Notes: generated by a model from the letters alone, not told the origin. 64,000 nucleotides of DNA from Rosettibacter firmus (GCF_036860695.1 NZ_JAYKGJ010000001.1:310001-374000), one strand, 5' to 3'; numbered from the stretch's first letter, positions 1-9,547 are shown. Translations and numbers: made by a program.

Positions 1-2376
1 TCCACATTCTTTAATTCTCTTTTCAATATTAATTAGTCCGTTCCCTTTCTGTTTCAGGTTATTAATATCAAAACCTTTCCCGTCATCTTTAATCAAAATA
101 TTAATTTTATTTTTATCGTATGAAAAATTGAAATAGACATTTTCTGCATTGGAGTGTTTAATGATATTATTAAACGATTCTTTAACTGCAAGGAAAATAT
201 TTCTTTTAAGCTCAGATGATAAAGGAATATCAGCATTAAAGTCACTAAAATTTATGATACAATGTATTCCTTTCGATTCAAAAAGATCACTGGCATATTC
301 ACGTAAATATGCAGCAAGATTATCAAGTGAATCATTTTTAGGATTTATTGCCCATACAATTTCGCTGATATTATCTACAACTTGTCTCGAAACTCTTGAG
401 ATTTTTTTTATTATTTCTTCTGTGCTTGATTTATGATCTATATTTCTAATTGCAAGTTCACTTAATACTGCAATTTGTGTAAGACTTGAACCTATTTCAT
501 CGTGCATATCTTTTGATATTCTTTCTCGTTCCTTCTGAATTGCTTCCCGCCGCTCAATTTCAGCTTTATAAAGTTCAGACATCTGTATGATTGTAGATGA
601 ACGATTCGCAAGTAGTTTCAATAATTCAATGTCCTGTCGCGAGAATGGTCGCTGTGATTTTTTTTCTCCACATGCAAAAAATCCGAAAATCTCATTCCTT
701 CGTTTCTCAGACATTTCAACTTTTCTTATAAGAAATAGCAATTCAATATTTTTTAGTTCTTCTGGAAATTGCTCGATTTTTGATGAAATTATGAAAGTAT
801 CTTTTGATGAAATATCCTGAATGAATGGATTCTTTATTATTTCTGTTTTCATCTCAGAATTTTTTTCATGAAGATTTGTTTTTTCTAAATTGCCAGTATC
901 TGGTGAGATTTTAAAAACTGTTTTATAGTTATCATCATTATCTCTTATAAAAAATTTAAAATTGGTGAAATGAAAAATATTATCAATCTGCTGTCCAATT
1001 ATTCCATAAAGATTAGGACTATTATAATTGTTTATCAAATTGCTTTCAAAATTTAATGCAGCTTCTGTAGGATCATAAGGTTCTCTATGAAATATTATAT
1101 CAATTTTTTTTTGAACAACTTCGCGAACTGGTATAAATAGAATCGCTGAAAAAATAATACTTAATATTTTTGCAGTGTTTGATTGAGCTTCAAAAAGTAA
1201 TTCACCTAATGAAAAGAAAATGAAATAACTACCAACTACCAGTATAGTGAGAACTGTATATTGCAAAGTTCTCTTAATTATTATTTCAATATCCCATAAT
1301 TTGTATTTCAGTATGGCAATGGAAAATGAAGTTAGAAAAATGGTAGTGCCCAATCCCCATACTGTTTGTCTTAAATAAGGAGTTTCATTATTGAGAGATT
1401 GAAAAAAGTCCTGAACAAAACCAAAAGCAGTTTCAGGTAATAAACCAAGTATAATTCCGACCATTATCCATCTATATTGGTTATGTTCTACTGTTCCTTT
1501 AATTGTAAAGAAGTTATAAATTGCTATAAAAAGAGCAAACAAAAGACAGATACTCATCCACAAAATATCTAATGAAAGAATTCTGAGAACAAATTGAGTA
1601 TTAGTTGAATTAATTTGTTCTAAAAACAATGAATGAGAAAAGAAACCAACAAGTGATAGTAAAATTGTTGCTAAGTAAATAATTTTTATTAAATAGGGAA
1701 ACTTTTTAGCTATTTTATTTGGTGAAGGAAACATAAGTAAAAAATGAATAACCACTACACCTGAAAAAGGAAATATTAAAAAGAAAATTGCATCACGTAT
1801 AATTCCATAAAGTGAGTTATTTAAAAAAACAGTTTCGTTTAGGCAAAAAGCAAATACATGTGTGAATATGAAAAATCTTTTTGCAGAGTTATCAGTAGGT
1901 TTTTTATAAAGAACAAATATCCCGATAAAAGTTACAAATGCAATAAGCATATAATATGGTATAAAAAAGAAGGCAAACTTATTTAAAACTGACTTAAGTA
2001 TAACTGGCATAACTAAAATTTTATCACCTCTTAAAACTTCTACATTAATAGTTTCTCCCGGAGAAAAATTGTCTAATGTAGTCCATATAAGTAGATCTTG
2101 ATATGTATATTTATTAAGACTAATAATTTTATCGCCTTGTCTAAATCCTAATTGATAAGATTCTGAATCCTTATTGGCATTATAGACTATTCCATTTGCT
2201 CCATATTCCCATAAAACTGGAAAATATACACTATCATATCTACCTTTTAAGTAGAGAAGACTTTCAATAATTACTAACAGAGTAAACAAGAAATAGTGGA
2301 AATGGAATTTCTCAGGAAAAGCAGGAAACAACTTCCGAAAACTCTGCGGAAAATGTAATTTAAATTTACTTTGCAT
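1..2376 (-). CDS. Sensor histidine kinase, PDZ plus multi-TM (C-terminus cut by window edge)
   Basis: The reverse frame is open from an ATG at 2376 to base 1 (792 codons, no stop), so the gene is truncated just inside the ATPase domain. By my own translation, the order is: an N-terminal membrane segment, a PDZ-like segment (LGFRQGDKIISLN), about seven hydrophobic segments, a GAF-like linker, a HisKA_3 dimerisation helix (ERERISKDMHDEIG, His is the phospho-acceptor), an N box (ESFNNIIKHSN), and a GLINIEKR motif at the edge. This is the NarX/DegS/LiaS type of kinase, which normally pairs with a LuxR-type regulator; any partner would lie outside the window. The PDZ domain suggests sensing of periplasmic peptides or lipids, but the ligand is unknown. 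No strong ribosome-binding site precedes the ATG. Confidence 0.8.
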   Translation of the reverse strand, partial: MQSKFKLHFPQSFRKLFPAFPEKFHFHYFLFTLLVIIESLLYLKGRYDSVYFPVLWEYGANGIVYNANKDSESYQLGFRQGDKIISLNKYTYQDLLIWTTLDNFSPGETINVEVLRGDKILVMPVILKSVLNKFAFFFIPYYMLIAFVTFIGIFVLYKKPTDNSAKRFFIFTHVFAFCLNETVFLNNSLYGIIRDAIFFLIFPFSGVVVIHFLLMFPSPNKIAKKFPYLIKIIYLATILLSLVGFFSHSLFLEQINSTNTQFVLRILSLDILWMSICLLFALFIAIYNFFTIKGTVEHNQYRWIMVGIILGLLPETAFGFVQDFFQSLNNETPYLRQTVWGLGTTIFLTSFSIAILKYKLWDIEIIIKRTLQYTVLTILVVGSYFIFFSLGELLFEAQSNTAKILSIIFSAILFIPVREVVQKKIDIIFHREPYDPTEAALNFESNLINNYNSPNLYGIIGQQIDNIFHFTNFKFFIRDNDDNYKTVFKISPDTGNLEKTNLHEKNSEMKTEIIKNPFIQDISSKDTFIISSKIEQFPEELKNIELLFLIRKVEMSEKRRNEIFGFFACGEKKSQRPFSRQDIELLKLLANRSSTIIQMSELYKAEIERREAIQKERERISKDMHDEIGSSLTQIAVLSELAIRNIDHKSSTEEIIKKISRVSRQVVDNISEIVWAINPKNDSLDNLAAYLREYASDLFESKGIHCIINFSDFNADIPLSSELKRNIFLAVKESFNNIIKHSNAENVYFNFSYDKNKINILIKDDGKGFDINNLKQKGNGLINIEKRIKECG

Positions 2377-3128
2377 TTCAAATTCTTTAAAGAGGTTGGA
2401 CTACTGAATAATAGGCTAATGTAATTTCCCTCTTAAATTCATTTGTTTTTAATGCTATTAGAGAACTTTTGACCCTTCTTGGATTTAAATTCTGAAATAA
2501 TATAGTATATTTTTTTATGAATTTCACTTAGGGAAGATAGAATTTATATTAAAAAAAGTTATCAAATATGAAATTATCAGCTAAGATATTTTATTTGTAA
2601 ATTAAGTTAGAACAAATTACTCTAAAAAGATTTTGAATAAAATTAATTAGAGAGCAATATAATTTTATTTATTTCCAATTTTGAATTGAAGTATTAACTC
2701 AAAATGTATAAATAATCTTCTACAAAAATTACTTAATTGCTCTACTATCAACAATTCTAATTAAATTATATACTTTTGTGTAAATTATGAAAGAATTGGA
2801 TTATCATCTAAATTATGATGCTTTTACAGATGAAATTATTCTGAATTCATTAATAGCATTTGAGTAAACTATAAAAAAGTGATATTCGACATATTCATTT
2901 ATAAATTAAATCTATATTACTAAAAATACTCTGTACTGAAACTCAGTATAATGAACTTATAAAAATTTTCTATAAATCCATTACAAATACAATTTTATTT
3001 AGCTGCTGTAAAATTACCGCTTTTATAGAATTCAAACTCTCTGGCATCTTTGAAATCTATATTAAGAGTTTTGTCAGCTCTTCTTTTATTATTCTTCTTT
3101 TCTTACTATCAATTATTAAAAATAGACC
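2377..3128. other. AT-rich intergenic region without a convincing gene
   Basis: About 750 bases separate the kinase start from the arsR promoter. I see only short open frames. One ATG at 2787 opens 26 codons and lies just after a TACTTTTG box (2770-2777) that fits the Bacteroidota -7 consensus, but the peptide resembles nothing I know. No tRNA, repeat array or strong terminator is visible. It may hold the kinase promoter or a gene relic. Confidence 0.4.
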
Positions 3129-3180
3129 CTTGTCAATATGCTAATTATGGCATATATTTGTATGCAATTATTAGCATATA
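3129..3180 (+). promoter_or_regulatory. arsR promoter embedded in an interrupted palindrome (probable ArsR operator)
   Basis: A perfect 10-bp inverted repeat, ATATGCTAAT (3136-3145) and ATTAGCATAT (3170-3179), shares its centre with an inner 5-bp repeat, GCATA (3150-3154) and TATGC (3161-3165); 18 of 22 positions pair. Inside it sits TATATTTG (3153-3160), a perfect TAnnTTTG -7 box, with TTG at 3130-3132 about 20 nt upstream as the -33 element. A repressor bound to this dyad would cover the -7 box. The site ends 36 bp before the arsR ATG at 3215. The promoter reading uses the known Bacteroidota consensus; ArsR binding is inferred. Confidence 0.65.
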
Positions 3181-3214
3181 TTTTGTTCTACATAATTTTA
3201 TAGGTTTTTTAAAT

Positions 3215-3619
3215 ATGATAAATATAATTAATGTTCTAAAAGCTCTAACAGATGAGACAAGGCTAAGAATCATCAATCTTTTCATTAAAAGTGGGAAAAA
3301 TCTTTGTGTATGTGAATTAATGGATGCATTAAAACTACCACAATATTCTATATCAAAAGCATTGAGCATATTAAGAAATGTAAATTTACTAACTGCAGAA
3401 AAAGAAGGTACCTGGGTATATTACAATTTAAATAAGAGTACTCCTGAAAATAGAAACTTGTTTTCTTTCTTAAAGAATTATCTTAATAATGATATATTCT
3501 TAGAAGACGAAAAAAGATTGAATGAGAGATTATTATTAAGAAAAAATAACAAATGTGTTATTGGTATTTTACCTGAAAAAGAATTATTAAAGTTAATAAA
3601 AGAAAAAGTGAAGGTTTAA
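3215..3619 (+). CDS. arsR: ArsR-family arsenic-responsive repressor
   Basis: Winged-helix repressor of about 134 residues that should release DNA when trivalent arsenic binds. The start TDETRLRIINLF and the helix with NLCVCELMDAL match the ArsR/SmtB fold. Cys31 and Cys33 form the CVC sensor motif; the third Cys of the E. coli-type site (CVCxxC) is replaced by Met36, while another Cys occurs near the C-terminus. The open frame extends upstream to a TTG at 3050, but that extension is a hydrophobic translation of the promoter/operator, so I start at ATG 3215. It is followed by arsC and ACR3 on the same strand. Confidence 0.85.
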   Translation: MINIINVLKALTDETRLRIINLFIKSGKNLCVCELMDALKLPQYSISKALSILRNVNLLTAEKEGTWVYYNLNKSTPENRNLFSFLKNYLNNDIFLEDEKRLNERLLLRKNNKCVIGILPEKELLKLIKEKVKV

Positions 3620-3726
3620 TTTCTTTGATTTAGAAAAATCATTAGAAAATGAAATACTCAAACCTACTAATTGAAAAATTTTTATAAACTGTTTTAAATA
3701 ATCTTAATTAATAAGAAAGAATAATC

Positions 3727-4164
3727 ATGAATAAAAAAATATTAATTCTTTGTACAGGCAATAGCTGCCGAAGTCAAATGGCAGAAGGATTTCTAAAATC
3801 ATTTGATAAAAACCTTGAAGTTTATTCTGCTGGTACAAATCCATCAAACCAGGTTCATCCAAAAGCAGTACAGGTGATGAAAGAAGCTGGCATTGACATA
3901 TCAAAAAACTATCCTAAATCTGTAAACCAATTCTTAAATGAATCTTTTGATTATGTAATTACTGTTTGCGATAATGCAAAGGAAACCTGCCCTGTTTTTA
4001 TCGGAAAAGTTGGTAAACAATTACACATCGGATTTGAAGACCCAGCCGAAGCAACAGGTACTGAAGAAGAAATTCTTGCTGTATTTAGAAAAGTGAGAGA
4101 TGAAATCAAAGGAGATTTTTATGAGTTTTATATTCAGGAGATAAAAAACAGAATTCAGATTTAG
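3727..4164 (+). CDS. arsC: Arsenate reductase, thioredoxin-coupled low-MW phosphatase type
   Basis: Cytoplasmic detoxifying arsenate reductase of 145 residues that converts arsenate to arsenite. The N-terminal P-loop LCTGNSCRSQMAEG carries the nucleophilic Cys of the low-molecular-weight tyrosine phosphatase fold. The downstream pair in VCDNAKETCPVF matches the two resolving Cys of the Bacillus/Staphylococcus thioredoxin-dependent class rather than the glutaredoxin-dependent E. coli class. It sits between arsR and the arsenite exporter, the standard detoxification order, about 100 bp after arsR. It is distinct from the membrane-linked respiratory enzyme encoded further downstream. Confidence 0.93.
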   Translation: MNKKILILCTGNSCRSQMAEGFLKSFDKNLEVYSAGTNPSNQVHPKAVQVMKEAGIDISKNYPKSVNQFLNESFDYVITVCDNAKETCPVFIGKVGKQLHIGFEDPAEATGTEEEILAVFRKVRDEIKGDFYEFYIQEIKNRIQI

Positions 4165-4258
4165 CAGATCAAAATGATTCCAGTAAATTAAATCATTTTA
4201 AATCCGCTCAATCAATTGAACTATCGTTCCATTTTTTTCTAATAAATGAGGAAATAAT

Positions 4259-5353
4259 ATGAATCCTATTTCAAGAAAACTTTCATTCTTCGACAGATAC
4301 TTAACTCTATGGATTTTTATTGTAATGTTTATTGGTGTTGCTGTAGGTTCTCTTTTCCCTGACATTGCTGATTTCTGGGATTCTTTAAGTATTGGTACAA
4401 CAAACATTCCCATTGCAATAGGATTAATTTTAATGATGTATCCCCCGCTTGCAAAAGTTAAATATGAAGAACTACCCATTGTTTTCAAAAATATAAAACT
4501 ATTAACTATATCACTTATTCAGAACTGGATTGTTGGTCCACTCGTAATGTTTATTCTTGCACTTATTCTTTTACCTGATAAACCTGAAATGGCAATGGGA
4601 GTTATATTAGTTGGTCTGGCAAGATGTATTGCTATGGTTTTAGTATGGAACGATCTGGCTAAAGGTGATTCAGAATTAGCTGCAGGACTTGTAGCTTTTA
4701 ATGCAATATTTCAGGTGTTGCTATATTCAGTTTATGCATACATTTTTATTACTATACTTCCTCCTATATTTGGTAGGAATGGTGCATTAATTGAAGTTTC
4801 GATCTGGCATATTGCTGTTACTGTTTTAATTTATCTTGGAATTCCTTTTGCAGGTGGAGTTTTATCACGCTTAATTTTAGTTAAGATAAACAACAAAGAA
4901 TGGTACAATACTAAATTCATTCCCAGAATTTCAATTCTAACTCCAGTTGCTTTACTGTTCACAATCTTTGTTATGTTTTCACTAAAAGGTGAAAAGATAA
5001 TTGAACTTCCACTTGATGTTATTCGTGTTGCTATTCCCTATACTTTTTATTTTGCTATCATGTTTTTTATTACTTTCTTTTTTGTTAAACGACAGGGTAT
5101 TTCTTACGAAAAAACTACAACTGTTGCTTTAACAGCGGGTAGTAACGATTTTGAATTAGCAATAGCAGTTGCTGTGGCAGTGTTTGGTATTAACTCCCCT
5201 GCTGCTTTTGCTACGGTAATTGGTCCTCTGGTTGAAGTACCCGTATTAATTATGCTTGTGAATGTAGCTTTGATACTTAAGAAAAAGTATTTTGATACAC
5301 AAACCAAAGTAACAGAGTTTGTTGACGTTTTAATACACGAAAAAGATATTTGA
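4259..5353 (+). CDS. acr3: Arsenite efflux permease, ACR3 family
   Basis: Integral membrane arsenite exporter of 364 residues with about ten hydrophobic segments. The family-conserved Cys is seen in [12 protein letters not shown] and the conserved acidic residue in [19 protein letters not shown], both needed for transport in characterised ACR3 proteins. The ATG at 4259 has a TGAGGAA ribosome-binding site. It completes the arsR-arsC-acr3 set and would remove arsenite produced both by ArsC and by any respiratory arsenate reduction. The family can also be annotated as ArsB-like, but the sequence fits the BASS/ACR3 fold. Confidence 0.93.
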   Translation: MNPISRKLSFFDRYLTLWIFIVMFIGVAVGSLFPDIADFWDSLSIGTTNIPIAIGLILMMYPPLAKVKYEELPIVFKNIKLLTISLIQNWIVGPLVMFILALILLPDKPEMAMGVILVGLARCIAMVLVWNDLAKGDSELAAGLVAFNAIFQVLLYSVYAYIFITILPPIFGRNGALIEVSIWHIAVTVLIYLGIPFAGGVLSRLILVKINNKEWYNTKFIPRISILTPVALLFTIFVMFSLKGEKIIELPLDVIRVAIPYTFYFAIMFFITFFFVKRQGISYEKTTTVALTAGSNDFELAIAVAVAVFGINSPAAFATVIGPLVEVPVLIMLVNVALILKKKYFDTQTKVTEFVDVLIHEKDI

Positions 5354-5688
5354 CAACAAAGAAAATATTTATATCTAAGAGATATTTTATAAAAGTATAA
5401 AAATCAATTTTAATTTTTATTCTTGCTTGATTCTGTGAAATTTGAAGCAGGTATTTAGCATGTTTAATTTATGGTAAACCAATTTGCGGTAGTATCTTGG
5501 AAAAATTATACTTGCTAAATATGGTGTTATTGCAATATCACAAACTAAAAATCTTTATAGAGTATATGAAACGTAAGATGATATATTCAATATGGAGTTA
5601 CAAGCTTGATAAATTCTATTTGTTATACTTCTGTATTATAAATTCTTATCTAATTTTTTATATTTGAATTAACAATAGATTAAGAATC
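5354..5688. promoter_or_regulatory. Intergenic control region upstream of the sensory genes, with ArsR-like half sites
   Basis: This 335-bp gap contains ATTTAGCA (5453-5460) and its inverse TGCTAAAT (5513-5520). The stretch TTGCTAAATATGG (5512-5524) matches the arsR operator segment ATGCTAATTATGG at 11 of 13 positions. A TATATTTG -7 box lies at 5659-5666, 22 bp before the ATG at 5689, without a clear -33 partner. This would allow ArsR to co-control the sensory genes; that step is inference. Confidence 0.4.
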
Positions 5689-6567
5689 ATGAAATCATTT
5701 ATAAATCCTTTCTTGTTAATTACAATCCTATTTATTGCATGCAATGACAAATCAAATATAAAAGAAGTAGAAATATTTAAAAAAAATACCTCATCTATAT
5801 ACCAGACAAAAAATGATTCCGCTCCTGTCATTTATGTTGCAGTCTCAAACATGATTTCACCAATGGAAACTTTTAATCTTTATAAAGATGTGATGGACTA
5901 CATTTCAAAAAAAATTGATATTCATATTGAATTCAAACAGAGAAAAACTTATCAAGAAGTCAACGATTTACTAATAGATCATAAACTCGACTTTGCATTT
6001 ATTTGCACTGGTGCCTATATGCAATTGAAAAGTAAATACCCGATAGAAATACTTGCTGTTCCTGTTGTCGAAGGTAAACCCTATTATAATGCATATGTTA
6101 TTGCAAATGAAGAAAGTAATATCAATAATTTAAGTGACCTGAAAGGAAAATCCTTTGCTTTTACAGATCCACTTTCTAATACAGGCTATGAATATATTAA
6201 CCAGTTACTAAAAGATAATGGTACATCTCCAGAAAAGTTTTTTTCAAAAACTATTTTTACATACGCACACGATTATTCAATTCAAGCAGTAAAAAGAAAA
6301 ATAGTTGATGGAGCTACTGTTGATGGATTGGTCTATGAATATCTAAAACATTTCCAGCCAGATAAAGTGGAGAAGATTAAGATAGTTCATAAATCAAAAC
6401 CGTTTGGAATACCACCATTTGTTGTACAAAAAGATCTCAATAAAGAAATAAAAGAAAAACTAAAAAAAGTTATGCTTAATATGCACCTTGATGCTGAAGG
6501 TAGAAATATCTTGAATAAAATCATGATTGATAAATTTATTGAAGCAGATGACTCTCTTTATAAATAA
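5689..6567 (+). CDS. PhnD/AioX-like periplasmic-binding lipoprotein, probable arsenic sensor component
   Basis: Periplasmic oxyanion-binding protein of 292 residues with the two-lobed PhnD (phosphonate/phosphite-binding) fold. The N-terminus has a signal peptide ending in LFIAC, so Cys18 is a likely lipidation site. The only other Cys is Cys106 in the motif DFAFICTGAY, at a binding-loop position where AioX proteins carry a Cys implicated in arsenite sensing. It is followed, with overlap, by a histidine kinase and a sigma54 regulator, the same gene trio (X-S-R) that controls arsenite oxidase or arsenate reductase operons in Proteobacteria and Chrysiogenetes. The ligand could instead be phosphate or phosphite, but the arsenic neighbours argue for As. 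Confidence 0.75.
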   Translation: MKSFINPFLLITILFIACNDKSNIKEVEIFKKNTSSIYQTKNDSAPVIYVAVSNMISPMETFNLYKDVMDYISKKIDIHIEFKQRKTYQEVNDLLIDHKLDFAFICTGAYMQLKSKYPIEILAVPVVEGKPYYNAYVIANEESNINNLSDLKGKSFAFTDPLSNTGYEYINQLLKDNGTSPEKFFSKTIFTYAHDYSIQAVKRKIVDGATVDGLVYEYLKHFQPDKVEKIKIVHKSKPFGIPPFVVQKDLNKEIKEKLKKVMLNMHLDAEGRNILNKIMIDKFIEADDSLYK

Positions 6568-8077
6568 TCTAAAACCAGTTAGATTCAGACTACCTCTATT
6601 CTGGAAATTCTCCATAGCAATAATCACTATCGTTATGATTTTTGGTTCAATTAATTCCATACTAATTTATAATAATGTTCAAAGGTCTCTACAATCAGAA
6701 ACAGAAAAAAGAGCTTTATTTATTGCCAGAAGCATCTCAAATCAAATTATCCCTTCAATTCTGTTCGAAGATTATATCACTTTACAAAATACAATCAACA
6801 ACATTAAAGAAATAGATGAAAATATTTTTTATGTGTTTGTAGTTGACAATAAAAATAAACTGATAGTTCATACGTTTCAATCAGAATTCCCCTATTCATT
6901 GCTTGATGCAAATTCCTTAAAAGATAATCAAACTTCAAAAACACAATTACTTTTGCTGAAAGATTTTAAAGAAGAGTTAATCCTTGATATTGCTGTACCA
7001 ATTATGGATGGAAGAATTGGTACTGTTAGAGTTGGTCTTAAAGAAAGTTCCATAATTTCTGATGTTCAGCAAACTGTAAATGTATTCTGGCTCATGGTTG
7101 CTACTTTCCTTGCAATTGGTATTATTGGTGCTTTTGTGTTTGCTAAGTTTATTACAAAACCAATTAAAGAAATTCAGAATGTTGCAGATAACATCGACTT
7201 AAATCAGATTGGTAAAAATAAAATTCCTCAGATTAAAATAAGAGAAAAATTCCTTAATAAAATCAAAATGCTTTTCAGAGCCGAAGATGAAATTGATATT
7301 CTTGCAGATAAATTTAATCAGATGATCGTTCGTCTCGATCAAGCTTATCAAGATTTACAAAAAGCACAATCAACAATTATTCAATCAGAAAAACTTGCTA
7401 CTGTAGGTACATTAACAGCAGGACTCGCACATGAGATAAATAATCCCGTTGCTGGTTTACAAAATTGCATAAGAAGAATTAAGAATGATCCATCAAATAT
7501 TCAACAGAGTATTAAATATCTTAACATGATGGAAGCTGCCATTGATAAGATTGAAAAAGTAGTTAGTAATCTCCTAAACTTCACAAGAAGGCAAAGCACA
7601 GATTTTGAAAAATTGTCCATAAACGAAATTATTGAAAATTCTTTATTGCTTGTGAGCCATCGTTTTGAGAACGCAAAAATATCGATTACAAAAAATTTAC
7701 CACTCAATTTACCTGCTATTAGAGCTAATAAAAATCAACTTGAACAGGTAATTTTAAATTTGTTTATTAATGCAATTGATGCTATTGAAGAAAAAAGTAA
7801 AACTCAACCACAATGTGAAAAAAGAATTAATATAAGTGCCACAAGTGATAATTACTTTCTAATTATTAAAATAGAAGATTCTGGTTCAGGAATTCCTGAG
7901 AATTTATTAGACAAAATATTTGATCCTTTTTTTACAACCAAACAACCAGGTAAAGGTACTGGACTTGGTTTATCAATTGTTTATAACATCATTGAATCGC
8001 ATAACGGAAAAATTCGAATCGAAAGTAAAGAAGGAAAAGGAACAAGTGTAATAATATCTATACCTGTTTATAAATAA
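6548..8077 (+). CDS. Sensor histidine kinase of the arsenic X-S-R system
   Basis: Membrane kinase of about 509 residues. It has two TM helices flanking a periplasmic sensor domain of about 130 residues, a HAMP linker (after FAKFITKPIKEIQN), a HisKA box GLAHEINNPVAG with the phospho-His, and HATPase motifs (NAIDAIEE, DSGSGIP, GTGLGLS). The frame is open from TTG 6527; I prefer ATG 6548, which still overlaps the stop of the binding-protein gene by about 20 nt. Such overlap supports translational coupling. It should receive the signal from the lipoprotein and phosphorylate the NtrC-type regulator encoded next. Confidence 0.88.
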   Translation: MTLFINNLKPVRFRLPLFWKFSIAIITIVMIFGSINSILIYNNVQRSLQSETEKRALFIARSISNQIIPSILFEDYITLQNTINNIKEIDENIFYVFVVDNKNKLIVHTFQSEFPYSLLDANSLKDNQTSKTQLLLLKDFKEELILDIAVPIMDGRIGTVRVGLKESSIISDVQQTVNVFWLMVATFLAIGIIGAFVFAKFITKPIKEIQNVADNIDLNQIGKNKIPQIKIREKFLNKIKMLFRAEDEIDILADKFNQMIVRLDQAYQDLQKAQSTIIQSEKLATVGTLTAGLAHEINNPVAGLQNCIRRIKNDPSNIQQSIKYLNMMEAAIDKIEKVVSNLLNFTRRQSTDFEKLSINEIIENSLLLVSHRFENAKISITKNLPLNLPAIRANKNQLEQVILNLFINAIDAIEEKSKTQPQCEKRINISATSDNYFLIIKIEDSGSGIPENLLDKIFDPFFTTKQPGKGTGLGLSIVYNIIESHNGKIRIESKEGKGTSVIISIPVYK

Positions 8078-8170
8078 CTTCGTGTACCTTTGTGATATAT
8101 TTTGTTCCACTTTGTGATAAAATTAATAACAACGAAGTATAACAAAAGTTTTCACAAGAACACTAAGAAA
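8078..8170. repeat. CTTTGTG-type degenerate palindromic intergenic repeat, copy 1
   Basis: The left part carries CTTCGTGTACCTTTGTGATA and CTTTGTGATAAAA; the right part carries TTAATAACAACGAAGTATAAC. The arms are imperfect inverted copies. It starts directly after the kinase stop and ends before the ribosome-binding site of the response regulator. Confidence 0.6.
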
Positions 8171-8191
8171 AAATTTTTACAGGGATTGACT

Positions 8192-9547
8192 ATGAAAAAA
8201 TTAAATATCTGTATTATAGAAGATGAAGAAACATTAAGGGAATCATTGAAAGATGATCTAATTGATGCAGGATATTCTGTTGGTGCATTTGAAAATCCAA
8301 TCAAGGCACTTCAATACTTTAAAAAGAAAAGCTGCGATATTATAATCTCTGATATACGATTACCTGAAATGAATGGATTAGAATTGCTATCCAAGATAAA
8401 ATCAATGAATCCTACCACTTATGTGATTATGATGACTGCATTCGGAAGTGTTGAAAACGCTGTTGAAGCAATGAAAATGGGAGCTTATGACTACATAACA
8501 AAACCTTTTAATAAAGAAGAATTATTATTATTAATTGATAGAATTAAAGAACTAAAATCACTTCAAAACAAAAACAAAGAATATCAAGATTACTTTGAAG
8601 ATAAATTCAATTTTGATTCATTCATTGGGAAGAGCAATTTTGTTAAGGAATTAAAAGAAACATTAAAAATCATTTCACAAACAAATTCAACAATTCTAAT
8701 CACTGGCGAAACAGGAACAGGAAAAGAATTAGTTGCTAATCTTATTCATTATAATTCTCCGAGAAGAGATAAACCACTAATAAAAGTAAGTTGTGGAATA
8801 TTATCAAAAGAAGTAATTGAAAGTGAACTATTCGGTCACGAGAAAGGTGCATTTACAGGAGCAGATAAACTCCGTATTGGAAGATTTGAAAAAGCAGATC
8901 AGGGAACTATCTATCTCGACGATGTTGATGATATACCACTTGAAGTACAGATTAAATTATTACGTGTTCTGCAAGAACAAGAAATCGAAAGAGTAGGTAG
9001 CAGTATCCCAATAAAAATTGATGTAAGAGTTATTGCATCCACAAAAGCAAATTTAAAACAACTTATTAAAGAAGGTAAATTCCGTGAAGATTTGTATTAC
9101 AGATTAAATGTATTACCTGTAAACCTTAAACCTCTTCGTGAAAGGAAGGAAGATATAATACCATTATTCAATTATTTTCTCTCAGAATTTTCGGCTGGAA
9201 AAACATTCCAAATTGATGATAAAGTTTATGAAATTCTAATGAATTATAATTGGCCTGGAAATGTTAGAGAATTGAAAAATATGGCTGAGAGATTATCTAT
9301 TCTTTGTTACGATTGTAAAATTGATCCATCAAAACTTCCTCAAGAAATAATTACAAACTTTTCAACTGATATAAATTTATTATCTGATTCAAATAAAACA
9401 TTGAACCAGATTCTTGAAGAAGTTGAAATAAAATTAATTAAAAATGCCCTACTACAAACAAATTACAATAAAGCTAAAGCAGCAGAACTTTTAGGTATAC
9501 CACCTTCAACATTAAAAAGTAAAATTGAGAAATACAGAATTGAATAA
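8192..9547 (+). CDS. Sigma54-dependent NtrC-family response regulator
   Basis: About 451 residues: a receiver domain (phospho-acceptor Asp54 in ISDIRLPEMNG, Lys104), an AAA+ domain with Walker A GETGTGKE (172-179), the GAFTGA loop (219-224) that contacts sigma54, Walker B YLDDVDD, and a C-terminal Fis-type helix-turn-helix (NKAKAAELLGI). The intact GAFTGA loop means targets should have -24/-12 promoters. I start at ATG 8192, preceded by AGGGATTG; the longer frame from 8102 only reads through an intergenic repeat. It is the likely activator of the tatA-porin-oxidoreductase operon starting at 10184. Confidence 0.92.
   Translation: MKKLNICIIEDEETLRESLKDDLIDAGYSVGAFENPIKALQYFKKKSCDIIISDIRLPEMNGLELLSKIKSMNPTTYVIMMTAFGSVENAVEAMKMGAYDYITKPFNKEELLLLIDRIKELKSLQNKNKEYQDYFEDKFNFDSFIGKSNFVKELKETLKIISQTNSTILITGETGTGKELVANLIHYNSPRRDKPLIKVSCGILSKEVIESELFGHEKGAFTGADKLRIGRFEKADQGTIYLDDVDDIPLEVQIKLLRVLQEQEIERVGSSIPIKIDVRVIASTKANLKQLIKEGKFREDLYYRLNVLPVNLKPLRERKEDIIPLFNYFLSEFSAGKTFQIDDKVYEILMNYNWPGNVRELKNMAERLSILCYDCKIDPSKLPQEIITNFSTDINLLSDSNKTLNQILEEVEIKLIKNALLQTNYNKAKAAELLGIPPSTLKSKIEKYRIE

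Noticed and set aside
2787-2867. 26-codon ORF after a TACTTTTG box
   Set aside because: Short, no recognisable homology, weak ribosome-binding site; open frames of this length are expected in AT-rich spacers.
3050-3214. N-terminal extension of ArsR with a hydrophobic segment
   Set aside because: It translates through the promoter and operator dyad; the ArsR fold begins at ATG 3215.
5470-5520. Sigma54-like TGG...TTGC pairs upstream of the sensory lipoprotein
   Set aside because: Spacing between the GG and GC elements is off by one to three bases, so they do not fit a -24/-12 promoter.
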